Shown: positions 10,644 through 18,536 of the stretch, piece after piece
How the letters are laid out: each line of letters starts with the position of its first letter
Position numbering within the stretch: the stretch's first letter is position 1
Origin: Corynebacterium sp. TAE3-ERU12
GTDB taxonomy: Bacteria; Actinomycetota; Actinomycetes; Mycobacteriales; Mycobacteriaceae
Length of the DNA: 64,000 nt
Assembly: GCF_019209905.1 (NCBI RefSeq)
Contig: NZ_JAHUTM010000001.1
Span: 1,116,001-1,180,000 of the forward strand
Reading direction: 5' to 3'
Translations under genes and position numbers: made by a program
Notes under the pieces: model-generated
Told to the model about the DNA's origin: nothing
Database searches by the model: none
Seen by the model: the letters and a program-made list of their open reading frames with translations, nothing else

Positions 10644-11375
10644 ATGTCGCAACCGCAGCCGCACCTGCCCGCTGACCCGGAGGCACGAGCCCGCCGACTC
10701 GCCCGTCTGGAAGCCGCCCGGCTTTATGTATGTACCGATGCCCGCACCGACCGCAATAGCCCGGAGGATATGCGGGAGTTGGAAATGTTCTTCCATGAGG
10801 CCTTCGCCGGGGGAGTAGACATTATCCAATTGCGCGATAAGTCCATCTCCGCACGCGATGAGATCGCTGCGGTGCGGTTATTGGGTGCGGTCGCCCGGGA
10901 GCATGGTGGGCTTTTTGCGGTCAATGACCGTGCCGATATTGCGGCCCTGACCAACCCGGATATTTTCCACGGGGGCCAGGAGGATTTGTGTACTGCTGAT
11001 ATGCGGGCACTGTTGGGGCCCGATGTGCTGTTGGGTCGGTCGAATCGTAGTGAGGAGATGTTCGCCGATTCGCTTGCCGACGGTGATATCGACTACGCGG
11101 TTATTGGCCCGGTGTGGCCGACACCGACCAAGCCCGACCGGGCGGCGGTGGGGGTGCCGATGGTTTCTCGTGCCGCTGAGATGGTTGCGCAGCGTCGGCA
11201 GGCTGGTGACACCGTGAATTGGTGGGCCATTGGGGGCATTGATATCGAGCGTGCCCAGCAGGTTCGTGCTGCTGGTGCCGAGCGGATTGTTGTTGTGCGC
11301 GCTGTTACTGAGGCGAAGGACCCGCGGGCTGCGGCGACTGCACTGCGGGCAGTTTTTGACGAAAATCTTGCATAG
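10644..11375 (+). CDS. thiE: Thiamine-phosphate synthase ThiE
   Basis: ThiE joins the thiazole and hydroxymethylpyrimidine units into thiamine phosphate. The protein is 243 aa with a basic N-terminal extension of about 30 residues before RLYVCTDARTD. Core motifs include DIIQLRDKS (diphosphate binding), FAVNDRADIAAL, GRSNRSEEM (substituting the usual G-x-S-x-H), YAVIGPVWPTPTK and WWAIGGID. ATG 10644 lies 7 nt after TACTAT, with no Shine-Dalgarno, so a leaderless mRNA is likely. That also means it escapes the riboswitch that controls the divergent thiO operon. Confidence 0.93.
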   Translation: MSQPQPHLPADPEARARRLARLEAARLYVCTDARTDRNSPEDMRELEMFFHEAFAGGVDIIQLRDKSISARDEIAAVRLLGAVAREHGGLFAVNDRADIAALTNPDIFHGGQEDLCTADMRALLGPDVLLGRSNRSEEMFADSLADGDIDYAVIGPVWPTPTKPDRAAVGVPMVSRAAEMVAQRRQAGDTVNWWAIGGIDIERAQQVRAAGAERIVVVRAVTEAKDPRAAATALRAVFDENLA

Positions 11376-11435
11376 GCGCGGTTAATTTGCACCCTGACGC
11401 AAATTGTTGTTGAGCCACCGTTTAATCTGAGGGCC

Positions 11436-12785
11436 ATGAATGCCGTCCTAATCGCCGTTGTGGTGATGCTCCTCCTTGCCGTTGCACGCGTTCACGTCGT
11501 GCTTGCCTTGTTCATCGGTGCCCTTGTTGGCGGGTTGCTCGGTGGCCTTGGCTTTGACAACACCATGGTCGCTTTCCAGGACGGTTTGTCCGGTGGCGCC
11601 AAGATCGCACTGAGTTACGCCTTGCTCGGTGCTTTTGCCATGGCTGTTGCAAGCTCTGGTCTTCCGCGACTGCTCGCCGAATGGCTGATCGGCAAAATCA
11701 ATATGCAGGAAGGTGCCGCCCGCACCGCAGCGATCACCACCACCAAATACGGCGTGATTGCCGGCATTCTTGCGATGTCGATCATGTCGCAGAACCTCAT
11801 TCCGGTGCATATCGCATTCATCCCGCTGATCATTCCGCCGCTGCTGTCGGTGATGAATAAGATGCGCCTGGACCGCCGACTGGTTGCCTGTGTCATGACC
11901 TTCGGCCTGGTCACCACCTACATGTACATCCCCGTCGGCTTCGGCTCGATCTTCTTGAATGAAATCCTGCTGGGCAATATCGAAGACGCCGGTCTGGATG
12001 TTTCCGGGATCAACATCATGACGGTGATGGGTATCCCGGCACTGGGTATGGTCGCCGGCCTGCTCATTGCGGTGTTCTTCAGCTACCGCAAGCCCCGTGA
12101 CTACGAGGATCGCGCCATCGCCGAGACCGGTGATGAAGGGGAGATTTCCAAGTACAAGGTCAGTGTGGCCCTGGTCGCTATCGTGGTGACCTTCGCTATT
12201 CAGGTCGTTATGCAGTCCATCGGCACCGAGGCTGACTCCTTGCTCATTGGTGCTCTTGCCGGCCTGGCCATTTTCATGGGCACCGGTGCTGTCAATTGGC
12301 GCCAGGCCGACGACGTGTTCACCCAGGGCATGAAGATGATGGCGCTTATCGGTTTCATCATGATTACTGCGCAGGGCTTCGCCGAAGTCATGAGCGCTAC
12401 CGGTGAGGTCGCCACCCTGGTTGATGCCACCGCCGATATTTTCTCTAACAATAAGGCCGCCGCCGCGCTGGCAATGCTGCTCGTGGGCCTCATTGTGACC
12501 ATGGGTATTGGCTCTTCGTTCTCGACGCTGCCCATTATCGCCACCATTTATGTGCCCTTGTGCCTGTCTTTGGGCTTCTCGCCGATGGCGACGGTCGCCA
12601 TTATTGGTACCTCCGGCGCGCTGGGTGATGCTGGTTCGCCGGCCTCGGACTCCACCCTGGGCCCGACGTCTGGTTTGAATGCGGACGGGCAGCATGACCA
12701 CATCCGCGACACCGTGATTCCGACTTTCTTGCACTACAACATCCCGCTGCTGATCGCGGGTTGGATTGCAGCGATGGTCCTCTAA
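11436..12785 (+). CDS. Na+/H+ antiporter-family (NhaC/YuiF-like) membrane carrier
   Basis: A 449-aa polytopic protein with about 11-12 hydrophobic segments and almost no soluble domain. It has the Gly-rich first helices ([18 protein letters not shown]), helix pairs around [17 protein letters not shown] and the conserved late segment [22 protein letters not shown]. These match what I recall of the family annotated as Na+/H+ antiporter or putative amino-acid permease (B. subtilis YuiF type). The substrate cannot be set from sequence. It starts 60 bp after thiE on the same strand, so it may be co-transcribed, but a thiamine link is only a possibility. Confidence 0.75.
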   Translation: MNAVLIAVVVMLLLAVARVHVVLALFIGALVGGLLGGLGFDNTMVAFQDGLSGGAKIALSYALLGAFAMAVASSGLPRLLAEWLIGKINMQEGAARTAAITTTKYGVIAGILAMSIMSQNLIPVHIAFIPLIIPPLLSVMNKMRLDRRLVACVMTFGLVTTYMYIPVGFGSIFLNEILLGNIEDAGLDVSGINIMTVMGIPALGMVAGLLIAVFFSYRKPRDYEDRAIAETGDEGEISKYKVSVALVAIVVTFAIQVVMQSIGTEADSLLIGALAGLAIFMGTGAVNWRQADDVFTQGMKMMALIGFIMITAQGFAEVMSATGEVATLVDATADIFSNNKAAAALAMLLVGLIVTMGIGSSFSTLPIIATIYVPLCLSLGFSPMATVAIIGTSGALGDAGSPASDSTLGPTSGLNADGQHDHIRDTVIPTFLHYNIPLLIAGWIAAMVL

Positions 12786-12825
12786 GACCACCTCGCAAGA
12801 CGGCATTGTCGTCACTGGTGCACCA

Positions 12826-12885
12826 CGCCGGCCGGAAAAGTGGGTATGAGGCAGTTTTCGTACCCAATTCCTGGCCGGCGTTTTG
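12826..12885 (+). terminator. Rho-independent terminator after the antiporter gene
   Basis: CGCCGGCC at 12826-12833 pairs with GGCCGGCG at 12873-12880, and an inner GGGTA/TACCC pair extends the stem. TTTTG follows directly. It separates the antiporter gene from the ceramidase. Confidence 0.7.
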
Positions 12886-12939
12886 TATTTACGGTGGTGG
12901 ATCGCGCAAAAAACTCGGAGAGTGTTTTTCGTCAAATCC

Positions 12940-12968
12940 TTAACTTCTAAACGTAGGCAAAGGATACT
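12940..12968 (+). promoter_or_regulatory. Ceramidase promoter
   Basis: TTAACT (12940-12945), a 17-bp spacer and GATACT (12963-12968) form a good housekeeping promoter. The ATG lies 6 nt after the -10, so transcription should begin at or next to the start codon. Confidence 0.55.
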
Positions 12969-12974
12969 GGTGCA

Positions 12975-15014
12975 ATGGAAATTGCTCAGAAGGTTGCGAA
13001 GGCGACCCCCTCCCGCCGGACGTTTCTGGTTGGCTCTGGTGCCGCCGCCGGTGCAGCACTACTTTCTCGCTACACCGCACAAGCTGCTGCACAGGCAGAT
13101 TCGGCTATAGCCATGAATATTGGGCGAGGTATCGGCGATGTCACCGGCGAGCCACTCGGCGCTGGCATGAATGGTTATGCAGTGCTGAAACAGACCTCTA
13201 CCGGTATTCAACGACGCCAGTTTGCCCGCACCTTTATCTTCGAAGATGCCAGCGGTAACCGGGTTGCCCACATCACTGTCGATACCGGGTTGATGTTTCA
13301 ATCCGTGCAGCAAGAAGTGCTGCGTCGGCTAGCCGCGCGCTACGGGGACCTCTATCACGAGGGCAATACCCTCATTACCGCCACGCACACCCATGTCGCA
13401 CCTGGTGGCACCTCTGGTCACGCAATGGTGGACCTGACCACATTGGGGTTCCGCCCGGTCACATTTGAGGCCGAGGTGTCCGGCATTATCGACTCCGTGG
13501 CCCGCGCCCACGACGATATTGCGCCCTCGGAAATGCTGCTCACCATTGGTGATGTCGAAGACACCGGCCGGAATCGTTCCTTCGAAGCATTTTCAGAAAA
13601 CCCCGAGTCGGATAAGGCTCTTGTTCCCGATGGGGTGCTGCGCACAGCCACCACCCTGCACGTGCTTCGCAACGGGGGCAATATTGGGTTGATCAGCTGG
13701 TACGGGGTTCACCCCACCAGCTTTGGTCCTGAATTTACTGAGATCTCCGGTGACTCCAAGGGCTATGCGGCCTGGTCAATGGAATATGCCGCAGGTGTAA
13801 ACCACCGCGAATTAAACGACGTGCCCTTCGTCGCGGCCTTCCAGACTGGTTGCGCCGGCGATGTCACACCTAACCACGGCCTTGCCCCGGGTACTGGTCC
13901 CGGCGCTGACCAGTACGAATCGGCCCATATTCTGGGCTACCGGCAGGCAGAAGGCACCAAAGGCAGCCGGATTAGCCCTGCGCCCAATAGCGGTATTGAT
14001 TCCCGTTGGAAGTGGGTTGATATGCGCAATGTGCAGGTCGAAGCCCGGTTTACCGATAATGGTCAGCCTGCCCGCACCGGCCCGGCTGTGCTTGGCGCAG
14101 CTTTTGCCGCTTCTAGTCAGGAAGATGGCGGCGGTGATGACTCACTGCCCTTTGATGAGGGGGCACGGGGCGGCTCGCCGTGGGTTGCCCAGGTGAATAA
14201 GGTCGTTGTGCCGCCGTCGGCCAAAGCGATTCACGGCAATAAGGAAATGCTCATTCCGCTGGGGTATATCGACGGCTTCATCCAGCAGACCCACCTTTTC
14301 CATATCACCCGTATCGGCGGGATCACGCTGGTGTCGCTCGGTTTCGAGCCGACCGTGGTCTCTGGTCTGCGCATTCGGCGCACGGTGGCTGAGGTGCTTG
14401 ATGTCGACGAGCGCACCGTCATCGTGCAGGGCTACACCTCGGGTTATGGGCACTATATAGCCACCCCGCAGGAGTACGACACCCAGAATTATGAAGGCGG
14501 TGCCACCGCATTCGGTCGGGCGACGTTGCCTGCTGTGATGCAGATTTTCGATACGTTGGCTGCTGAGCTTGCCGACGGCCTGCCTAATAAGCCGGGAAGG
14601 TTGCACCCTGATGCCACTGCGCTTATTCCGCCTTCGCCGGCGGGTAACCCGAGCCACGATATCCCGCAGCCAGGCCATGATTTCGGTGACGTCATCACCG
14701 CCCCCGATGAACCAGTGGCGCAAGGGGAGTGGGTGGAAGTGACCTTCGCCGCGGCGAATCCGAACTCAGACCTGCGTAAAGAGCGGGGCTACGTCACTGT
14801 CGAAGCGCCTGACGGCAGCATTATTGCCGATGACTCGCATGAGTTCACTCGCCTGGTATTCGATAAGGATGGTCTTATCACCAATGCGGTGGTGTCCTGG
14901 AATACCGCCGGTTCGGCCCCTGGTGACTACGTCATTCATTTCGACTTTGCCGCACGTGACCTGACTGGTCGCGTCACGCCGTTCTCGGCATCGGCAACGG
15001 TTACAGTGGCCTAG
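12975..15014 (+). CDS. Tat-exported neutral/alkaline ceramidase
   Basis: A 679-aa secreted amidase that would split ceramides, or related N-acyl lipids, into sphingosine and fatty acid. The N-terminus carries a twin-arginine signal (SRRTFLVGS, then an Ala-rich segment). The mature part opens with the family mark GRGIGDVTGEPLGAGMNGYA. Zn-site segments ATHTHVAPGG and ISWYGVHPTS with SGDSKGYAAW are present. The C-terminal 100 residues form an Ig-like domain, as in other bacterial ceramidases. The segment holding the catalytic Ser in known enzymes (GDVSPN type) reads GDVTPN here, with Thr at residue 298. Substrate could be host or environmental lipid, since corynebacteria are not known to make ceramide. 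Likely leaderless. It forms its own unit. Confidence 0.88.
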   Translation: MEIAQKVAKATPSRRTFLVGSGAAAGAALLSRYTAQAAAQADSAIAMNIGRGIGDVTGEPLGAGMNGYAVLKQTSTGIQRRQFARTFIFEDASGNRVAHITVDTGLMFQSVQQEVLRRLAARYGDLYHEGNTLITATHTHVAPGGTSGHAMVDLTTLGFRPVTFEAEVSGIIDSVARAHDDIAPSEMLLTIGDVEDTGRNRSFEAFSENPESDKALVPDGVLRTATTLHVLRNGGNIGLISWYGVHPTSFGPEFTEISGDSKGYAAWSMEYAAGVNHRELNDVPFVAAFQTGCAGDVTPNHGLAPGTGPGADQYESAHILGYRQAEGTKGSRISPAPNSGIDSRWKWVDMRNVQVEARFTDNGQPARTGPAVLGAAFAASSQEDGGGDDSLPFDEGARGGSPWVAQVNKVVVPPSAKAIHGNKEMLIPLGYIDGFIQQTHLFHITRIGGITLVSLGFEPTVVSGLRIRRTVAEVLDVDERTVIVQGYTSGYGHYIATPQEYDTQNYEGGATAFGRATLPAVMQIFDTLAAELADGLPNKPGRLHPDATALIPPSPAGNPSHDIPQPGHDFGDVITAPDEPVAQGEWVEVTFAAANPNSDLRKERGYVTVEAPDGSIIADDSHEFTRLVFDKDGLITNAVVSWNTAGSAPGDYVIHFDFAARDLTGRVTPFSASATVTVA

Positions 15015-15127
15015 TCCGCCCGAGCGAACACAGCTTCTGCTTGCTGTCGAGGCACGAGTCCGTACTGTAAACGTATGTATTCGCCTCGGGGCGTAAAAAC
15101 AACGAAAGAATGGAGTCAGCAGCGAAG

Positions 15128-16186
15128 ATGACCAACCCCAATAATGGTGACGCTGACAACGGGAACCCGGGAGGCAACCCCTCCTACCCGAATCAGGGCC
15201 CTAATAACCAAGGTCCCTACAACCAGTACCCCTATAACCAGGGCGGCTATGACCAGTCCGGTGGTCCCTATAACCAGAACCCCTATCACCAGGGCGGTTA
15301 TGACCAGCCCAGTGGTGGCTACGCCCAAGGTGGTTACCCGAACTATCCCAATGCTGAACAGGCCAACCAGTACGGTTTCACTGCCCCTCAGGGTGATATC
15401 GGGGTAGGTGTGCAACAGCCCGGTGGTGAATTGCCGCCGACCATCCCGGTCACCACAGGCGGCGCCAACCTCGATCTTGGGCAGGCATTGTCCTATGGCT
15501 TCAAGGGCTTCAAGCGTGGCCCGGGAGCCTGGATCGGTTTCCTGGTCATTTTCGGCGTTGTGGTGTTCTTTGTCAGCGCCCTGGGGCAGGCATTCTCCCC
15601 AGGCATGAACGAGCCTATTGCTCCGGACGCATCGTACTATTCCGACGTCAGTGCGGTGTTCTCGGTAATCACCGGCCTGGTTTCGACCGTGTTCATGATC
15701 TTCTTGGTCCGTGGTGCGTTCGAGATCATTGATGGTCGGGAGCTGGGCTTCGGGGACTTCGTCAAGGTCAACAATTGGGGCACGATTGTCTTGACCCTGC
15801 TTGTCGAGTGGTTGATTTCCGTGGTGCTTGCGGGAATCTTCGGCACCGCTATCGCCGTTGCGTTTGTGGCGGAGCTGTATCCCCTCGCGGTTGTGCTCGC
15901 GGTGGTAGCGATCGTCGCGTGGATCGCTATCATGCCGCTGTACTGCTTCCTCATGCACATTGTGATCGACCAGCGGGTGAACCCCATTGAGGCGCTGAAG
16001 CAGAATATTGCCATCGCCAAAAACAACTACCTGGCGCTGTTGGGTTTGGTGGTCATGCAGAGTCTGCTGCAGCTGGTGGGCATGATGCTGTGCTTCGTTG
16101 GTCTGCTGTACTTCATGCCGGTCAGCTTGCTGATGGCAGCTCATGGCTACCGTCAGTGCATCGGCGGCCGTCGTCCGATTGTGTAA
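15128..16186 (+). CDS. Multi-pass membrane protein with Tyr/Asn/Gln/Gly-rich cytosolic head
   Basis: Function unknown. Of about 352 residues, the first 100 are low-complexity and rich in Pro, Asn, Gln, Tyr and Gly with repeats such as YNQGGYDQ. The rest has about five hydrophobic helices (FLVIFGVVVFFVSALG; VFSVITGLVSTVFMIFLV; a long pair near 225-265; a final LALLGLVVMQSLLQLVG). The amphipathic segments NPIEALKQNIAIAKNNY and the closing MAAHGYRQC resemble integral-membrane proteins of the DUF975-like type common in corynebacteria. ATG 15128 follows GGAG by 11 nt; ATG 15110 is possible but its purine tract is too close. It ends at a strong two-way terminator. Confidence 0.7.
   Translation: MTNPNNGDADNGNPGGNPSYPNQGPNNQGPYNQYPYNQGGYDQSGGPYNQNPYHQGGYDQPSGGYAQGGYPNYPNAEQANQYGFTAPQGDIGVGVQQPGGELPPTIPVTTGGANLDLGQALSYGFKGFKRGPGAWIGFLVIFGVVVFFVSALGQAFSPGMNEPIAPDASYYSDVSAVFSVITGLVSTVFMIFLVRGAFEIIDGRELGFGDFVKVNNWGTIVLTLLVEWLISVVLAGIFGTAIAVAFVAELYPLAVVLAVVAIVAWIAIMPLYCFLMHIVIDQRVNPIEALKQNIAIAKNNYLALLGLVVMQSLLQLVGMMLCFVGLLYFMPVSLLMAAHGYRQCIGGRRPIV
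15212..15330 (+). repeat. Imperfect tandem repeat coding for YNQGGYDQ-type units
   Basis: Two copies of an approximately 60-nt unit, beginning near 15227 and 15284, encode PYNQGGYDQSGG and PYHQGGYDQPSGG, with shorter PYNQ units before and between them. Copy number variation by slippage is plausible. Confidence 0.6.
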
Positions 16187-16223
16187 TCTGCAGGCGCAGA
16201 TAGCTTCGGTATAACGATAGAAA

Positions 16224-16260
16224 AATCGCCGTTTGGTGGGTCTCCCACCAAACGGCGATT
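16224..16260. terminator. Bidirectional terminator, 17-bp perfect stem
   Basis: AATCGCCGTTTGGTGGG (16224-16240) and its exact complement (16244-16260) enclose a 3-nt loop. AAAA flanks the left arm and a T-rich stretch (TAGTTCTTTCT) the right, so it can end both the membrane-protein gene and the convergent ahpC-ahpD operon. Confidence 0.85.
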
Positions 16261-16284
16261 AGTTCTTTCTAGCCAAGGGTGTGA

Positions 16285-16809
16285 CTAGCGGGCATCCTCA
16301 ATCTGGACTGCCTGGGCGACACCCTGAACGGTACCGGCGACCTTAACGGCCTCCCAGACCTGCTCCTTGGTCAGGCCCTCTTCGCGCACGACCTTATCGT
16401 GAGCGGTGACGCAGGCTTCACAGCCGTTAATGGAGGAAACGGCCAGTGCCCACAGCTCGAAGTCGGACTTCTCCACGCCCGGCTTGGCGATGATATTCAT
16501 CCGCAGGCCGAACTTGACCTGGGTGTAGTCCTCGCCAAGCATGTGCCGGGTGCGGTAGGCGACGTTATTCATCGCCATGATGGAGGCGGCACCAAGGGCG
16601 GCATTAAAAGCGTCCTCGGAGAGGTGATCCTTGGCCTCATCAGCGATTTCGGAGAAGACCGTGTCGTTGCGGGTGGCAGCGGCACAGGCCAGCAGGCTGC
16701 CCCAGAGCTGCTGTTCGTTGAGCTCGGTGGTACGAGTCAGCGAACCCAGGTTCAGCTTGAGGTCCTTGGCGTACTCCGGAAGGCCGGAACGAAGATTATC
16801 GATGCTCAT
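16285..16809 (-). CDS. ahpD: Alkyl hydroperoxidase AhpD
   Basis: AhpD is the thiol-disulfide partner that links AhpC to the dihydrolipoamide-based reducing system in mycobacteria. The 174-aa protein has the CxxC active site in [17 protein letters not shown], with the His and Glu of the family's proton relay nearby. It begins 3 nt after the ahpC stop, a clear two-gene operon divergent from oxyR. Length matches M. tuberculosis AhpD (about 177 aa). Confidence 0.95.
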   Translation of the reverse strand: MSIDNLRSGLPEYAKDLKLNLGSLTRTTELNEQQLWGSLLACAAATRNDTVFSEIADEAKDHLSEDAFNAALGAASIMAMNNVAYRTRHMLGEDYTQVKFGLRMNIIAKPGVEKSDFELWALAVSSINGCEACVTAHDKVVREEGLTKEQVWEAVKVAGTVQGVAQAVQIEDAR

Positions 16810-16812
16810 GTA

Positions 16813-17409
16813 TTAGTTCAGCTCCTGCTTCAAGACGTCCATCTTGTCGATGTTCTTGGTCGGGTCGTTCTTCTCCCAGTTGCATGCGCAGACCTCTTCG
16901 GACTGCAGCGCGTCGAGAACGCGAAGCACCTCGTCGACGTTACGGCCGACGGCGTCCGGGGTAGCGGAGACGAACTGGATAACACCATCGGGGTCGACGA
17001 TGTAGGTAACGCGGTCGGCAACGCCGTCGCTGTTTTCCACACCGAGGGCGCGCATCAGGTCATGGCGCACATCGGCGAACATGGGGAACGGAATTTCGAG
17101 CAGCTCGGGGTGGGTTGCACGCCAGTTGAAGTGGGAGAACTCGTTATCGCCGGAACCGCCGAGGACCACGGTGTCGCGGTCTTCGAACTCTTCGTAAAGC
17201 TTGCCGAAGGCAGCAATCTCAGTGGGGCAGACGAAGGTGAAGTCCTTGGGGTAGTAGAAGAAGATCTTCCACTTACCTTCGAAGGAGTCGTTGGTGACCT
17301 GCTCGAAGTAATCCTCCGGGGAAGAGGCATTTGCCTCGCGGAGATTGCCGCCCTTAAGGGCGGTGAGGTCGAACTGAGGGAACTGGTCACCAATGGTTAG
17401 CAGAGCCAT
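16813..17409 (-). CDS. ahpC: Alkyl hydroperoxide reductase subunit C (peroxiredoxin)
   Basis: A 2-Cys peroxiredoxin of 198 aa that reduces H2O2, organic peroxides and peroxynitrite. The peroxidatic Cys is in DFTFVCPTE and the resolving Cys in EVCACNWEK. ATG 17409 (MALLTIGDQFPQ) follows AGGAGG with 6 nt spacing; upstream in-frame codons lie in the promoter. It leads the ahpC-ahpD operon, divergent from oxyR, the arrangement expected for OxyR-controlled peroxide defence. A consensus-like promoter lies about 105 nt upstream. Confidence 0.96.
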   Translation of the reverse strand: MALLTIGDQFPQFDLTALKGGNLREANASSPEDYFEQVTNDSFEGKWKIFFYYPKDFTFVCPTEIAAFGKLYEEFEDRDTVVLGGSGDNEFSHFNWRATHPELLEIPFPMFADVRHDLMRALGVENSDGVADRVTYIVDPDGVIQFVSATPDAVGRNVDEVLRVLDALQSEEVCACNWEKNDPTKNIDKMDVLKQELN

Positions 17410-17516
17410 GAAAATCCTCCTGTGGGATTGCGTTGAAGAAAGGGCTGTTATCCCCGCTGGGTGAAGGCCAGAGCGTTCCAGGCTGTGGACCGCTCTACCG
17501 TGCGGGCTCAATGTCG

Positions 17517-17545
17517 AGTATGCACGGCAACCATAAGCCCGTCAA
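17517..17545 (-). promoter_or_regulatory. ahpC promoter
   Basis: On the minus strand TTGACG (17540-17545) and CATACT (17517-17522) are separated by exactly 17 bp. The predicted start, near 17510, leaves a leader of about 100 nt. OxyR would be expected to bind just upstream, between this promoter and the oxyR start; I could not define its site. Confidence 0.65.
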
Positions 17546-17582
17546 GAGGAATCACTGAAGAATTTACGGTATGGTGATAGGT

Positions 17583-18536
17583 ATGCGTAATCGAGAGTAC
17601 CGGCCGACCCTGCCGCAGCTGCGCGCGTTTGTAGCTATTGCTGATACCGGCCATTTCGGTCAGGCAGCTCGCAAGCTCGGCATCTCGCAGCCTTCTTTGT
17701 CCCAAGCATTAGCCACCCTTGAGCAGGGTCTTGACGTCCAACTCGTCGAGCGATCAACCCGCCGGGTGCTTGTCACCCCGCTCGGGCGCGGCCTGTTGCC
17801 GCTGGCTAGGGATGTCTCTGAGCTTGTCGACGAGGTCGTGGAACGTGCTGCTGGCCGGTCTGCGAGTCTGTCTGGGCCGCTGTCCATAGGCTTTATTCCC
17901 ACTATCGCGCCCTATGTGCTCCCGAATTTTTTGCGGATTGTGCGCGAGGAATTGCCCGACCTAGAGCCGCGTATCCACGAAGAGCCCACCGCCCACCTCA
18001 TGGAGGCACTGCGCTCCGGCTCTATCGATCTGGCGATTATGGCGCTGCCAACTGGGGTGTCCATCTTCCAAGAAACCCCGCTCTATGAGGAAGAATTCCA
18101 CCTGGTCACGGGAGAGAACCACCCTTTGGCCGGCCGCGACGACATCTCACTAGACGCTCTGAACGACCTGGATTTATTGCTGCTTGACGACGGGCACTGC
18201 ATGCGCGACCAGGTCCTCGACCTGTGCCGCAGCGTCAATATGCAGCAAAAGGAAGATGTTGCCCCGGAAACCCGCGCCGCATCCTTGTCGACTGTGGTCC
18301 AGTGCGTTGCCGGCGGCCTGGGCGAAACGCTCATTCCCGCATCAGCCCTACCTGTTGAGGCAACCCGGCCCAATCTGGCAACAGCACGTTTTGCCGGCCC
18401 GAACCGCCCCGGCCGCACCGTCGGTATGGTGCACCGGGCCAGCTCTGTGCGCGGTGAGGAATATATCCGAATCGGAGACCTGGTTACCCGCGCCTATAAA
18501 GCCACCGGCGCGGTCGATTCCCGGATCGCGGACTAG
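17583..18536 (+). CDS. oxyR: Hydrogen peroxide-sensing LysR regulator OxyR
   Basis: A LysR-type regulator of 317 aa. The N-terminal winged helix-turn-helix reads LRAFVAIADTGHFGQAARKL then SQPSLSQALATLE. The effector domain keeps the redox Cys pair in LLDDGHCMRDQVLDLCR, which defines OxyR. ATG 17583 matches family N-termini (MRNREYRPTL) and sits 7 nt after TATGGT (17570-17575), so it is probably leaderless; ATG 17571 lies inside that box. It is divergent from ahpC. Its stop shares bases with the convergent helicase stop. Confidence 0.95.
   Translation: MRNREYRPTLPQLRAFVAIADTGHFGQAARKLGISQPSLSQALATLEQGLDVQLVERSTRRVLVTPLGRGLLPLARDVSELVDEVVERAAGRSASLSGPLSIGFIPTIAPYVLPNFLRIVREELPDLEPRIHEEPTAHLMEALRSGSIDLAIMALPTGVSIFQETPLYEEEFHLVTGENHPLAGRDDISLDALNDLDLLLLDDGHCMRDQVLDLCRSVNMQQKEDVAPETRAASLSTVVQCVAGGLGETLIPASALPVEATRPNLATARFAGPNRPGRTVGMVHRASSVRGEEYIRIGDLVTRAYKATGAVDSRIAD

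Noticed and set aside
11448..12935. 495-codon minus-strand frame opposite the antiporter gene, rich in His, Asp and Gly
   Set aside because: It is the antisense shadow of a transmembrane protein; the composition is what complement of hydrophobic codons gives.
15116..16144. 342-codon minus-strand frame opposite the repeat-headed membrane protein
   Set aside because: Antisense shadow of low-complexity codons; no family resemblance.
16399..17400. 333-codon plus-strand frame across ahpD and ahpC
   Set aside because: It spans two well-supported genes on the other strand and has no independent support.
17547..17582. Search for a defined OxyR binding palindrome between ahpC and oxyR
   Set aside because: Several short T-N11-A combinations exist, but none stands out; the site could not be fixed.
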